Source of the DNA: Chitinophaga agrisoli | GTDB taxonomy: Bacteria; Bacteroidota; Bacteroidia; Chitinophagales; Chitinophagaceae | DNA: 64,000 nt | NCBI RefSeq assembly: GCF_008386695.1 | Contig: NZ_VUOC01000002.1 | Span: 984,481 to 1,048,480, forward strand | Direction of reading: 5' to 3' | Shown: piece by piece, positions 16,735 to 24,039 of the stretch | How positions within the stretch are numbered: the first letter of the stretch is position 1 | How the letters are laid out: every line of letters begins with the position of its first letter | Translations under genes and position numbers: made by a program | Notes under the pieces: model-generated | Database searches by the model: none | Told to the model about the DNA's origin: nothing | The model's input: the letters and a program-made list of their open reading frames with translations, nothing else

Positions 16735-18216
16735 ATGACTGCACTCGTCGTCTTTATGCGCAAACGTAAAGCCTGGCTGCTGGGTACTCTCATGGCTCTA
16801 TTGGTTTACCTGGCGTCTGCAAGCCTGCAGATGCCGGGTAAGGCCAATGCAAAGACCTCTGAAGACAGCTGCAAATGCGGATTCCTCAACATCCGGTTTG
16901 ATTCTATTGTACCCGGTGACTCTCCCTTTTTCATTAACCAGGAAAATGCGGATTGCTTTGGCTGGTGGGAGTTTGTTACCCTTAACTGGCCTACTGTACC
17001 CGGCGCCGGGTTTGGAGATCCGGGCGATATGAGCCCGGTGGCATGGGAGACCTATATCGGTAGCCAGGAAATGTATCCGCCTAATGGCGCGCCGCCTCCA
17101 CCGTGGGGCAGCGCTTTTCAGCTGCCCAGCGGGGCCAGGGACCTGCTGCACACGGATAAAAGAATGGCCTCCACCACCAAGCTGCTCACGGTAACGAATA
17201 AGCTCGATGATGTGCCGGTATTTGGTCCCCAAAATACCGGCCAGGCGTTCCCGTTCAGCGGCCCTGCCTGGCTGGGCGCCCAGAACAACACCAATGTATG
17301 GTATGAGATAAAGCTGAACCAGGACATCTATAATTTTGTAGTCAGCAATAAATACTATGACGCTAATTACCAGTATGCGGCGGTGCAAAAAGGCATACCT
17401 ATCGTGTTTCCCATGGGGTCCTATCCCGGACCAACGGGCGCTATTGAGCTGAAAGCCGCCTGGATGGAAGTACCAGACCCCTCCAACGAAAAATGGAAAC
17501 GGTATAAGCTATCCCAATCTGTGGTAAGGGACGCTGTTACCGGTAAGTACCGTTATACCGTAGTAGCGCTGGTAGGGCTGCATATCATCCACAAAACAAA
17601 GCAACAGCGCACCTGGGTATGGGCCACTTTTGAGCATATTGATAATGTACCCGGCGATAAGAACAGCAACGGCGATTATAGCTTTTATAACGATAATTGC
17701 CAGCCCAGGACGTTCCCTGTATCTGGCTGTGCGCTAGACAGCCCATCCCCTGTAACGGTTACCTGCGCGGCTAATATGCCACCGCCTTATTATCTCTGCA
17801 AAGGCGGTCCTGGCCCGGTACCCATTCAGGTAACCCGGCAAACGCCCATTGACCAGCAGGCGCAGCAGGTGAATGCGGTCCTGCAGGCATTTATTGCTAA
17901 GAACTATCCCAGTTCTGTATGGCAATATTACCAGCTGGTAAATGTGATATGGTCTACTAACGCGGCACAGAACCCGCAAAAACCGGATACTGTGCCCATA
18001 CGCCTGCAATCCATGTTGCCCAGCAGTATTAAAGTAGCCAATGTCACCATGGAAACCTATGCGCAGACCATGAGCTGCACTGATTGCCACCAGTATGGGA
18101 CCATTGCGCCCACCGCGCAGGATACCGCGCCTAACTGGGCCGCGGATTTCAGCTTTGCTATAGGCCTGGCGCAAAGCCCCAAGGCTGGACGGCTGCTGAA
18201 GAGAATAAAAAGATAA
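16735..18216 (+). CDS. Exported mono-haem c-type protein, unknown function
   Basis: The 493-aa product has a basic then hydrophobic N-terminus (MRKRKAWLLGTLMALLVYL, start possible at 16735 or 16756) ending near G-K-A-N-A-K, a signal peptide. A single c-haem site, C-T-D-C-H-Q-Y-G, is near residue 452. Upstream features include E-N-A-D-C-F-G-W-W-E-F (about residue 72) and V-W-A-T-F-E-H-I-D-N-V-P-G (about residue 300). These look like conserved structural motifs of an uncharacterised cytochrome-like family. It is probably a periplasmic redox partner of the protein encoded 5 bp upstream. A terminator hairpin follows at 18239. Confidence 0.8.
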   Translation: MTALVVFMRKRKAWLLGTLMALLVYLASASLQMPGKANAKTSEDSCKCGFLNIRFDSIVPGDSPFFINQENADCFGWWEFVTLNWPTVPGAGFGDPGDMSPVAWETYIGSQEMYPPNGAPPPPWGSAFQLPSGARDLLHTDKRMASTTKLLTVTNKLDDVPVFGPQNTGQAFPFSGPAWLGAQNNTNVWYEIKLNQDIYNFVVSNKYYDANYQYAAVQKGIPIVFPMGSYPGPTGAIELKAAWMEVPDPSNEKWKRYKLSQSVVRDAVTGKYRYTVVALVGLHIIHKTKQQRTWVWATFEHIDNVPGDKNSNGDYSFYNDNCQPRTFPVSGCALDSPSPVTVTCAANMPPPYYLCKGGPGPVPIQVTRQTPIDQQAQQVNAVLQAFIAKNYPSSVWQYYQLVNVIWSTNAAQNPQKPDTVPIRLQSMLPSSIKVANVTMETYAQTMSCTDCHQYGTIAPTAQDTAPNWAADFSFAIGLAQSPKAGRLLKRIKR

Positions 18217-18238
18217 TCTTTCCCTCAAATGCGCCCCT

Positions 18239-18292
18239 AAAAAAAGGGGCCAGCCTGAAAGTGCTTTTTTTTCTTTTAGGTCAGCCCCTTTT
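18239..18292 (+). terminator. Terminator after the cytochrome gene
   Basis: The arms AAAAGGGGC (18242-18250) and GCCCCTTTT (18284-18292) pair, and inner complementary stretches (CCT / AGG, AAAG / CTTT) extend the stem. It follows the cytochrome stop by 23 bp. Confidence 0.75.
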
Positions 18293-18422
18293 ACGTATGG
18301 CGTTGAAAACGCTCCGGGTCTTTAGCCACGCAAAACGGCGCCAGTATGATCCGGCAAAGAATTGTTGCAACATATAATGGCATTGCGATAATAGTCATAC
18401 ATTACCGGTAAAATAACAACAT

Positions 18423-18815
18423 ATGGAACAGGAACAAAAAGATTATCAAGGGCTGGGAATGCCCTGGGAAGACGATTACGGTTATGCACAAGCGGTAAAA
18501 AAAGGAGACACTGTATGGATATCCGGACAGCTTGGCCATGACGAAAAAGGTGTGCTGCTTCAGGGTATGGAAGCACAGGTGAAACAAACCTATGCGAATA
18601 TTAAAACATTATTGTCCCGGTTCAACATGACGATGGATGATGTGGTGGAAGAGGTCTTGTATGTAATGGATATGCCAACGGCTTTTGAGGCCCGGAAAAA
18701 TAACAAAGCGGAATTTTATTCCAACCCTAAGAGCGTAGCCAGTACGATTGTGGTGGTAAGTGGACTGGCATTGCCCGGCCAATTGATAGAGATCAAGATC
18801 GTGGCGCGCCAATGA
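18423..18815 (+). CDS. RidA/YjgF family protein
   Basis: The 130-aa cytosolic protein has the usual family length. Characteristic strings are K-K-G-D-T-V-W-I-S-G-Q-L, Q-V-K-Q-T-Y-A-N-I-K-T-L-L and the C-terminal G-L-A-L-P-G-Q-L-I-E-I-K-I-V-A. RidA trimers hydrolyse reactive enamine/imine intermediates. The conserved Arg that binds the carboxylate in true RidA (normally in an R-x-x-V motif near residue 105) is not evident (N-P-K-S-V-A-S-T-I-V-V-V), so this is more likely an Rid subgroup of unknown substrate. It stands alone, convergent with hmgA. Confidence 0.85.
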   Translation: MEQEQKDYQGLGMPWEDDYGYAQAVKKGDTVWISGQLGHDEKGVLLQGMEAQVKQTYANIKTLLSRFNMTMDDVVEEVLYVMDMPTAFEARKNNKAEFYSNPKSVASTIVVVSGLALPGQLIEIKIVARQ

Positions 18816-18824
18816 TCTGTTCAT

Positions 18825-18868
18825 GGGCTGACCAAAGCCATTTTTTGCTTTTGGTCAGCCCCTGTTTT
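18825..18868. terminator. Terminator between RidA gene and hmgA
   Basis: A 12-bp stem, GGGCTGACCAAA (18825-18836) with TTTGGTCAGCCC (18850-18861), is followed by CTGTTTTT on the plus strand. It lies between convergent genes and may serve both. The arm shares GGTCAGCCCC with the terminator at 18239-18292. Confidence 0.85.
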
Positions 18869-18884
18869 TATAAGAAGCAACCTA

Positions 18885-20042
18885 TTACTCTGCCCAGCTC
18901 ATGACGTACGCTTTATCTTCTATGGCCAACGCCTCTTGCGTGATCTGCAGTGGGTGAAAAGTATCCACCATCACAGCCAGTTCCTTTGTTTCCTTTGCTC
19001 CTATACTCTTCTCTACTGCGCCGGGATGCGGCCCATGCGGAATACCGCCCGGGTGCAGGGTGATCATACCCCGGGTAACGTGTTTGCGGCTCATAAAATC
19101 GCCATCCACATAATACAACAGCTCATCACTATCGATATTACTATGGTTGTAAGGGGCAGGTATAGATAAGGGATGATAATCGAACAAACGCGGGCAGAAG
19201 GAGCATACCACAAAGTTCTGCCCTTCGAAGGTCTGATGAACCGGCGGCGGTTGATGCACCCGGCCAGTGATGGGCTCAAAATCGTGGATGGAGAAGGCAA
19301 AGGGGTATTCGCAACCATCCCAGCCTATTACATCCATGGGATGATGGGCGTAGTGGATGGGATACATCTGTCCCTTCTTTTTGATCCGGATCAGGAAATC
19401 CCCTGCTTCGTCTATCGTGACCAGGTCCTGCGGGGCGCGGATGTCCCGCTCGCAGAACGGCGCATGCTCCATTAATTGTCCGTATTGGCTGAGATACCGT
19501 TTGGGAAACCGGATAGGGCTGAACGATTCCACGATGAACAGCCGGTTGCCGGCGTCTTTAAAGGAGATCTGGTAGATGGTGCCCCGGGGGATCACCAGGT
19601 AATCCCCATAGCCAAAAGGCAGCCGCCCGTATTGGGTAAGCAGCTCGCCGGATCCTTCGTGGACAAAGATCATTTCGTCCGCATCCGCATTCTTGTAAAA
19701 ATAATCCTGCATGCTCTCCTGCGGCGCGGCCAGAGAGATATGGACGTCATTGTTCACCAATACCGGTTTACGGCTGGCCAGGAAATCCGGCACAGGCTTG
19801 ATGTTAAAACCCTGGAAGCTGCGATGTTTGAGCATTTTCTCCTCCGCAACGCGGGGCATACAGGGGTATGGCGTATCCACCCGGATGATCTCCGTGGGGG
19901 GATGGCAGTGATATAACAAGGAGTAATGGGAAGAAAAACCTTCCGTGGAAAACAGCTGCTCCGCATACAGGGAGCCGTCCGGTTTACGGAACTGGGTATG
20001 ACGTTTATGGGGGATTTGACCCAATTTATGATAATATGGCAC
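18885..20042 (-). CDS. hmgA: Homogentisate 1,2-dioxygenase
   Basis: The 385-aa Fe(II) enzyme opens the ring of homogentisate to maleylacetoacetate, the step after HPD. The start is a GTG at 20040-20042 (VPYYHKLGQIPHKRHTQF), which matches the conserved N-terminus; the frame continues to 20150 but that extension is not family-like and overlaps the leader region. Cupin-like signatures are visible: R-G-T-I-Y-Q-I-S-F, then P-P-P-V-H-Q-T-F-E-G, S-D-E-L-L-Y-Y and H-P-G-G-I-P-H-G-P-H-P-G, which carry the His/Glu iron ligands. A 32-codon leader ORF ends 53 bp upstream. Confidence 0.95.
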   Translation of the reverse strand: MPYYHKLGQIPHKRHTQFRKPDGSLYAEQLFSTEGFSSHYSLLYHCHPPTEIIRVDTPYPCMPRVAEEKMLKHRSFQGFNIKPVPDFLASRKPVLVNNDVHISLAAPQESMQDYFYKNADADEMIFVHEGSGELLTQYGRLPFGYGDYLVIPRGTIYQISFKDAGNRLFIVESFSPIRFPKRYLSQYGQLMEHAPFCERDIRAPQDLVTIDEAGDFLIRIKKKGQMYPIHYAHHPMDVIGWDGCEYPFAFSIHDFEPITGRVHQPPPVHQTFEGQNFVVCSFCPRLFDYHPLSIPAPYNHSNIDSDELLYYVDGDFMSRKHVTRGMITLHPGGIPHGPHPGAVEKSIGAKETKELAVMVDTFHPLQITQEALAIEDKAYVMSWAE

Positions 20043-20095
20043 GATCAATACAATTAAAGGTGAAGAATAAAGAAAGGGGGCCGCAGCGGAAACGG

Positions 20096-20194
20096 CTATT
20101 TTACATACGAATCCATGGCCAGGGTGGCTAACAGGAAATAGTATTTCCATTTCCTTTTATCTATATGGTACGTGAAATTCCTGAAGTAAGGCAT
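20096..20194 (-). CDS. 32-aa leader peptide / microprotein upstream of hmgA
   Basis: ATG at 20192-20194 opens a 32-codon frame ending in TAG (20096-20098). The C-terminal half is K-Y-Y-F-L-L-A-T-L-A-M-D-S-Y-V-K, matching the peptide upstream of hpd in length, position and sequence. A promoter with an exact TATATTTG -7 box lies 25 bp upstream, so this frame would be the first thing translated in the hmgA transcript. The 53 nt between its stop and the hmgA GTG hold GCCG / CGGC (a 4-bp stem) followed by a C/U-rich stretch, too weak to call a terminator with confidence. Confidence 0.65.
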   Translation of the reverse strand: MPYFRNFTYHIDKRKWKYYFLLATLAMDSYVK

Positions 20195-20218
20195 AATACC
20201 GCCTTTACGTGGCTGTAA

Positions 20219-20251
20219 CAAATATAGCCCATTATATACTATTCCGGCAAA
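20219..20251 (-). promoter_or_regulatory. Promoter of leader-hmgA
   Basis: Minus strand: TTTG (-33) at 20251-20248, a 21-bp spacer, then TATATTTG (-7, exact TAnnTTTG) at 20226-20219. The expected start of transcription is near 20212, about 18 nt before the leader ATG. Confidence 0.65.
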
Positions 20252-20333
20252 AACGGCATTGCCGGCCCTTATTTAGTATTTATGCTTACTAACAACATTT
20301 TATTTGAAAAATTTCAAAACTTTGACAATCCTA

Positions 20334-20364
20334 TTGTTTTTTACCAATAAAATTTCCACTTTTG
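20334..20364 (+). promoter_or_regulatory. Candidate promoter of thr leader-thrABC
   Basis: TTG at 20334-20336, a 20-bp spacer, then CACTTTTG at 20357-20364 (one mismatch to TAnnTTTG). Transcription would begin near 20371, about 20 nt before the leader-peptide GTG at 20392. Confidence 0.45.
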
Positions 20365-20391
20365 TTGTCGTAAAGTCAAAATCTTATAATA

Positions 20392-20499
20392 GTGCTATCA
20401 GTATTTACATACACTGCGCCCGCTGCCTGCTCCTTCTCCGGAGTTGGCTTCAGCACTATTACAACAATCTCCACCATTACAACCCCTGTGCGGGGTTAA
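20392..20499 (+). CDS. thrL: Threonine/isoleucine-rich leader peptide of thrABC
   Basis: GTG at 20392-20394 opens a 35-codon frame with TAA at 20497-20499. Residues 21-32 read S-T-I-T-T-I-S-T-I-T-T-P: six Thr and three Ile in twelve positions. This composition is diagnostic of an attenuator leader peptide for threonine biosynthesis. No ATG is available in frame; an in-frame TAA lies 18 nt upstream of the GTG. The last Thr codons (20479-20484) overlap arm 1 of the downstream RNA helices, the arrangement needed for a stalled ribosome to control folding. Scarcity of charged tRNA-Thr or tRNA-Ile should stall translation here. Confidence 0.75.
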   Translation: MLSVFTYTAPAACSFSGVGFSTITTISTITTPVRG

Positions 20500-20565
20500 T
20501 GTAAACATATGATCTAAAGACCACTCCGGTGGTAGCCCCGCAAGGAAACGGGGAGAGTTCTTTCT
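20481..20565 (+). promoter_or_regulatory. Transcription attenuator of thrABC
   Basis: There are four RNA segments. Segment 1, AACCCC (20481-20486), pairs with segment 2, GGGGTT (20492-20497), as the pause hairpin. Segment 2 extended (20489-20497, TGCGGGGTT) can instead pair over 9 bp, including one G-U, with segment 3, AGCCCCGCA (20534-20542), as antiterminator. Segment 3, CCCCG (20536-20540), pairs with segment 4, CGGGG (20549-20553), as a terminator stem followed by a partly U-rich stretch (AGAGTTCTTTCT). The alternatives are mutually exclusive. The terminator stem is only 5 bp and the U-run is imperfect. Confidence 0.7.
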
Positions 20566-20592
20566 ACATACCCACTAATTAGATTCTTCACA

Positions 20593-23043
20593 ATGCAGGT
20601 ATTAAAATTCGGAGGTACTTCCATGGGCAGTACCCGGGCAATAGAACAGGTTTGTAATATCATATTACATCAGAAACCCCAGGGCCGCTTTGTAGTGGTA
20701 GCTTCCGCCATGGGAGGCATTACCGATAAACTTATCAAATGCGGTCAGCTGGCCGGTCAGGGCCAGGAGCAGTACAAGACCTTATTAGCGGAGATCGAGG
20801 CCCAGCACCTGGACACCATCCGCACCCTGTTCCCTATTACGGCGCAAAGCAGCCTGATAAGCCAGGTAAAGAAAAAGCTGAATGCACTGGAGATCCTGTG
20901 CGATGGCATTTTCCAGGTGGGCGAGTTAAGTAAGCGCTCCCTGGACAAGATCATGAGCTTTGGCGAACTGATGTCGTCCTATATGCTGGCAGAAAAGCTA
21001 AAACAGCTCAGCGCCCCCGCCGCCTGGAAAGACAGCCGGGAGCTGATCGTAACAGACGCCAATTTTGGCAATGCCCATGTAAACTTCCTGGCCACCAATC
21101 ACCAGATAGGCGAATACTTCCAGGAGGAGAAAGCAGATTATGTGATCGTGCCCGGTTTTGTGGCCGCCAGCGCAGATGGGGAAACCACTACCCTGGGCAG
21201 GGGCGGCTCCGACTACACGGCCGCTATTATGGCCGCCGCCCTTAATGCGGAGGTACTGGACATCTGGACGGATGTTAGCGGTATGATGACCGCAGATCCC
21301 CGCCTGGTATCACAAGCCATCCCCATCCCCCATATCAGCTATGAGGAGGCCATGGAGCTGTCACATTTTGGCGCCAAGGTGATTTACCCCCCTACCATAC
21401 AGCCGGTAATGAATAAACGGATCCCTATCTGGATCAAGAATACATTTGCGCCGGAAGACCATGGCACCCTTATCCATGTGCTGGATGGCCGTGACCGCGG
21501 TTTTCCCGTGACCGGTATCTCCGGTATACAGCATATAGCCCTGCTTACGCTGGAAGGCAGCGGTATGATAGGTATCCCCGGTTTTTCCCGCCGCCTGTTT
21601 GACGCCCTCCTGCAGGAACGCATCAACGTGATCCTTATTACCCAAAGCTCTTCTGAGCACTCCATTACCGTAGGCATACATGAAGCGGATATGCTGAAGG
21701 CCAAAACCACGGTAGACAGCGAGTTTGCACAGGAGATCCAGGAAAAGCAGATAGAGCCGCTGATTGTGGAAAGGGATCTTTGTATTGTAGCCGTAGTAGG
21801 CGATAAGATGAAGAACCACCACGGCACCAGCGGCAAGCTGTTTGGCGCATTGGGCCGTAACGGCGTGAATGTACGCGCCATTGCCCAGGGCTCTACAGAA
21901 AAGAATATCTCTGCCGTGATCAACCGCCCGGATATTAAAAAAGCGCTGAACGTGATCCACGAAGCCTTTTTTGAAACGCCGCTAAAACAGGTGAACGTAT
22001 TTATTGCCGGCGTAGGCAATGTAGGCAGCAAACTGCTGGAGCAGCTGGAGCAGCAGCATGGCTATCTGCAACAGGAACTGGGCCTGCAGGTGCGCGTTGC
22101 CGGTATTGCCAACAGCCGTAAGATGTTCTTTGGCCATGAGACCATCCATCTGCCCAAATGGCGCGAGCTGCTGCAGGAGCAAGGCGAAGCCTCCGATATG
22201 TGGGGTTTTGTACAAAAGATAAAATCGCTGAACCTGCGCAACAGCGTATTTGTAGATAATACCGCCAGCCCGGAAGTAGCCGCCGTATATGGCGAGTTCC
22301 TGCAACATGGCATTTCCGTGGTAACCTGTAATAAGATAGCCTGCTCCGCAGACTTTGCCTATTATAAACAGCTAAAGGAATTGGCACGCCGCTACAATGC
22401 CTCTTTCCTTTTTGAGACTAATGTAGGCGCAGGTTTGCCGGTGATCAACACCCTCAATGACCTGATCCGCAGCGGTGATAAGGTGAATAGTATTGAAGCG
22501 GTATTATCCGGCAGCCTCAATTTTGTATTCAATCATTTTGTGAACGGCGCTTCTTTCCGCGAGGTGGTAAAAGCCGCGCAGGATGAAGGCTACACAGAGC
22601 CGGACCCGCGTATAGACCTGAGCGGTACCGATGTAATGCGCAAGATATTGATACTGGCCCGGGAGAGCGGGGCGGTGATGGAGCTGGAAGATATCACCAA
22701 TCACTCCTTTTTGCCGGCAGCCGCGCTGGAAGCCCCTTCTGTAGCGGAGTTCTATGAGCAGCTGGATGTGCATGCGGACCATTTCCTGCAGCTACGCGAG
22801 CAGGCGGACAAAGCGGGTAAACGCCTTAAGTTTGTGGCCAGCTACCAGAACGGGAAAGCTTCTGTGGGACTGCAATCCGTAGCGCCGGATCATCCTTTCT
22901 ACCAGCTGGAAGGGAAGGACAATATTGTATTATATACCACCAACCGGTATTCCCAGCAGCCCCTTATTGTAAAAGGCGCTGGCGCCGGCGCAGATGTAAC
23001 GGCCTCTGGCATCTTTGCGGATATCATCAGAACAGTGAGATAG
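20593..23043 (+). CDS. thrA: Bifunctional aspartokinase / homoserine dehydrogenase
   Basis: The 816-aa fusion catalyses the first and third steps from aspartate to threonine. The N-terminal aspartokinase domain (about residues 1-290) starts MQVLKFGGTSMGS and contains the TTLGRGGSDYTAA substrate loop. Two ACT regulatory domains follow (about 310-460; e.g. V-V-G-D-K-M-K-N-H-H-G-T and N-V-R-A-I-A-Q-G-S-T-E-K). The homoserine dehydrogenase domain (about 465-810) has the NAD(P) loop GVGNVGSKLLEQL and the E-T-N-V-G-A-G-L-P motif. It is the first gene of thrABC, and feedback by threonine through ACT is expected. An attenuator precedes it. Confidence 0.96.
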   Translation: MQVLKFGGTSMGSTRAIEQVCNIILHQKPQGRFVVVASAMGGITDKLIKCGQLAGQGQEQYKTLLAEIEAQHLDTIRTLFPITAQSSLISQVKKKLNALEILCDGIFQVGELSKRSLDKIMSFGELMSSYMLAEKLKQLSAPAAWKDSRELIVTDANFGNAHVNFLATNHQIGEYFQEEKADYVIVPGFVAASADGETTTLGRGGSDYTAAIMAAALNAEVLDIWTDVSGMMTADPRLVSQAIPIPHISYEEAMELSHFGAKVIYPPTIQPVMNKRIPIWIKNTFAPEDHGTLIHVLDGRDRGFPVTGISGIQHIALLTLEGSGMIGIPGFSRRLFDALLQERINVILITQSSSEHSITVGIHEADMLKAKTTVDSEFAQEIQEKQIEPLIVERDLCIVAVVGDKMKNHHGTSGKLFGALGRNGVNVRAIAQGSTEKNISAVINRPDIKKALNVIHEAFFETPLKQVNVFIAGVGNVGSKLLEQLEQQHGYLQQELGLQVRVAGIANSRKMFFGHETIHLPKWRELLQEQGEASDMWGFVQKIKSLNLRNSVFVDNTASPEVAAVYGEFLQHGISVVTCNKIACSADFAYYKQLKELARRYNASFLFETNVGAGLPVINTLNDLIRSGDKVNSIEAVLSGSLNFVFNHFVNGASFREVVKAAQDEGYTEPDPRIDLSGTDVMRKILILARESGAVMELEDITNHSFLPAAALEAPSVAEFYEQLDVHADHFLQLREQADKAGKRLKFVASYQNGKASVGLQSVAPDHPFYQLEGKDNIVLYTTNRYSQQPLIVKGAGAGADVTASGIFADIIRTVR

Positions 23044-23080
23044 GGTCAATTACGAACAGTTAAAATGAAACACAGTTTAC

Positions 23081-24013
23081 ATGAATAGCATAAAAGTATT
23101 CGCTCCCGGAACTGTAGCCAACGTAGCATGCGGCTTTGATGTGGTAGGCCTGGCGATGGACGCCCCTGGCGATGAAATGATCATCCGCAGAAGCGAGCAG
23201 CCCGGCGTACAGATCAAGGCCGTGCATGGCGCGCGCCTTTCTACGGATCCTGCGCAGAATGTGGCGGGCGTAGCCCTGCAGGCGCTGCTGCAGAAATATG
23301 ACAACCCGGATACCGGTTTTGAAGTAGAGATCTTTAAGAACATACAGCCTGGCAGCGGTATAGGCTCCAGCGCGGCCAGCTCCGCCGGCGCGGTTGTAGG
23401 CGCTAATCACCTGCTGGGTGAGCCCTTTACGCCTAAACAGCTGGTGCGGTTTGCCATGGAAGGCGAGCGCCTGGCCAGTGGCGCCGCCCATGCGGATAAT
23501 GTGGCCCCGGCCATTATGGGCGGTTTTACCCTGGTACGGAGCTATAAGCCGCTGGATATTACCGGCCTGCATACGCCGGCAGACCTTTGGGTAACGGTGA
23601 TCCATCCACAGATAGAGGTAAAGACCTCAGACGCCCGCGAGATCCTTAAACAAAAGGTGCTGATGACAGACGCCATTCGCCAGTGGGGCAATGTAGGCGC
23701 GCTGGTAGCAGGGCTTTACCAGGAGAATTATGGCCTTATCAGCCGTGCGCTGGAAGACGTGATCGTAGAGCCTGTACGGGCCATCCTGATCCCCGCCTTT
23801 TATGAGCTTAAGCTGAAATGCAAGGAAACAGGCGCGCTGGGCGGCGGTATTTCCGGCTCCGGCCCTTCGGTGTTCATGCTTAGCAAGGGCGAAGAAGTAG
23901 CCAGGCAGGTAGCCGCTACGATGGATAGCGTGTATGCGCCGCTGGGCGTGGATTATAAGGTGCATGTGTCCCCCATCAATAAAGAAGGGGTAAAGATATT
24001 AAGTACAGAGTAA
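23081..24013 (+). CDS. thrB: Homoserine kinase
   Basis: The 310-aa GHMP-family kinase phosphorylates homoserine on its hydroxyl using ATP. The start M-N-S-I-K-V-F-A-P-G-T-V-A-N-V-A-C-G-F-D is the substrate-binding motif 1. The glycine-rich ATP loop P-G-S-G-I-G-S-S-A-A-S-S-A-G is near residue 90, and the C-terminal G-G-G-I-S-G-S-G-P-S motif 3 is near 252. It lies 37 bp after thrA and 26 bp before thrC in one operon. Confidence 0.96.
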   Translation: MNSIKVFAPGTVANVACGFDVVGLAMDAPGDEMIIRRSEQPGVQIKAVHGARLSTDPAQNVAGVALQALLQKYDNPDTGFEVEIFKNIQPGSGIGSSAASSAGAVVGANHLLGEPFTPKQLVRFAMEGERLASGAAHADNVAPAIMGGFTLVRSYKPLDITGLHTPADLWVTVIHPQIEVKTSDAREILKQKVLMTDAIRQWGNVGALVAGLYQENYGLISRALEDVIVEPVRAILIPAFYELKLKCKETGALGGGISGSGPSVFMLSKGEEVARQVAATMDSVYAPLGVDYKVHVSPINKEGVKILSTE

Positions 24014-24039
24014 TGGCTGATGGCCACTAAAATTCGAAA

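Noticed and set aside
20043-20150. N-terminal extension of hmgA to the ATG at 20150
   Set aside because: The added residues are unrelated to the family, whereas GTG at 20042 gives the conserved VPYYHKLGQIP start. The extension also covers the spacer and the leader-peptide end.
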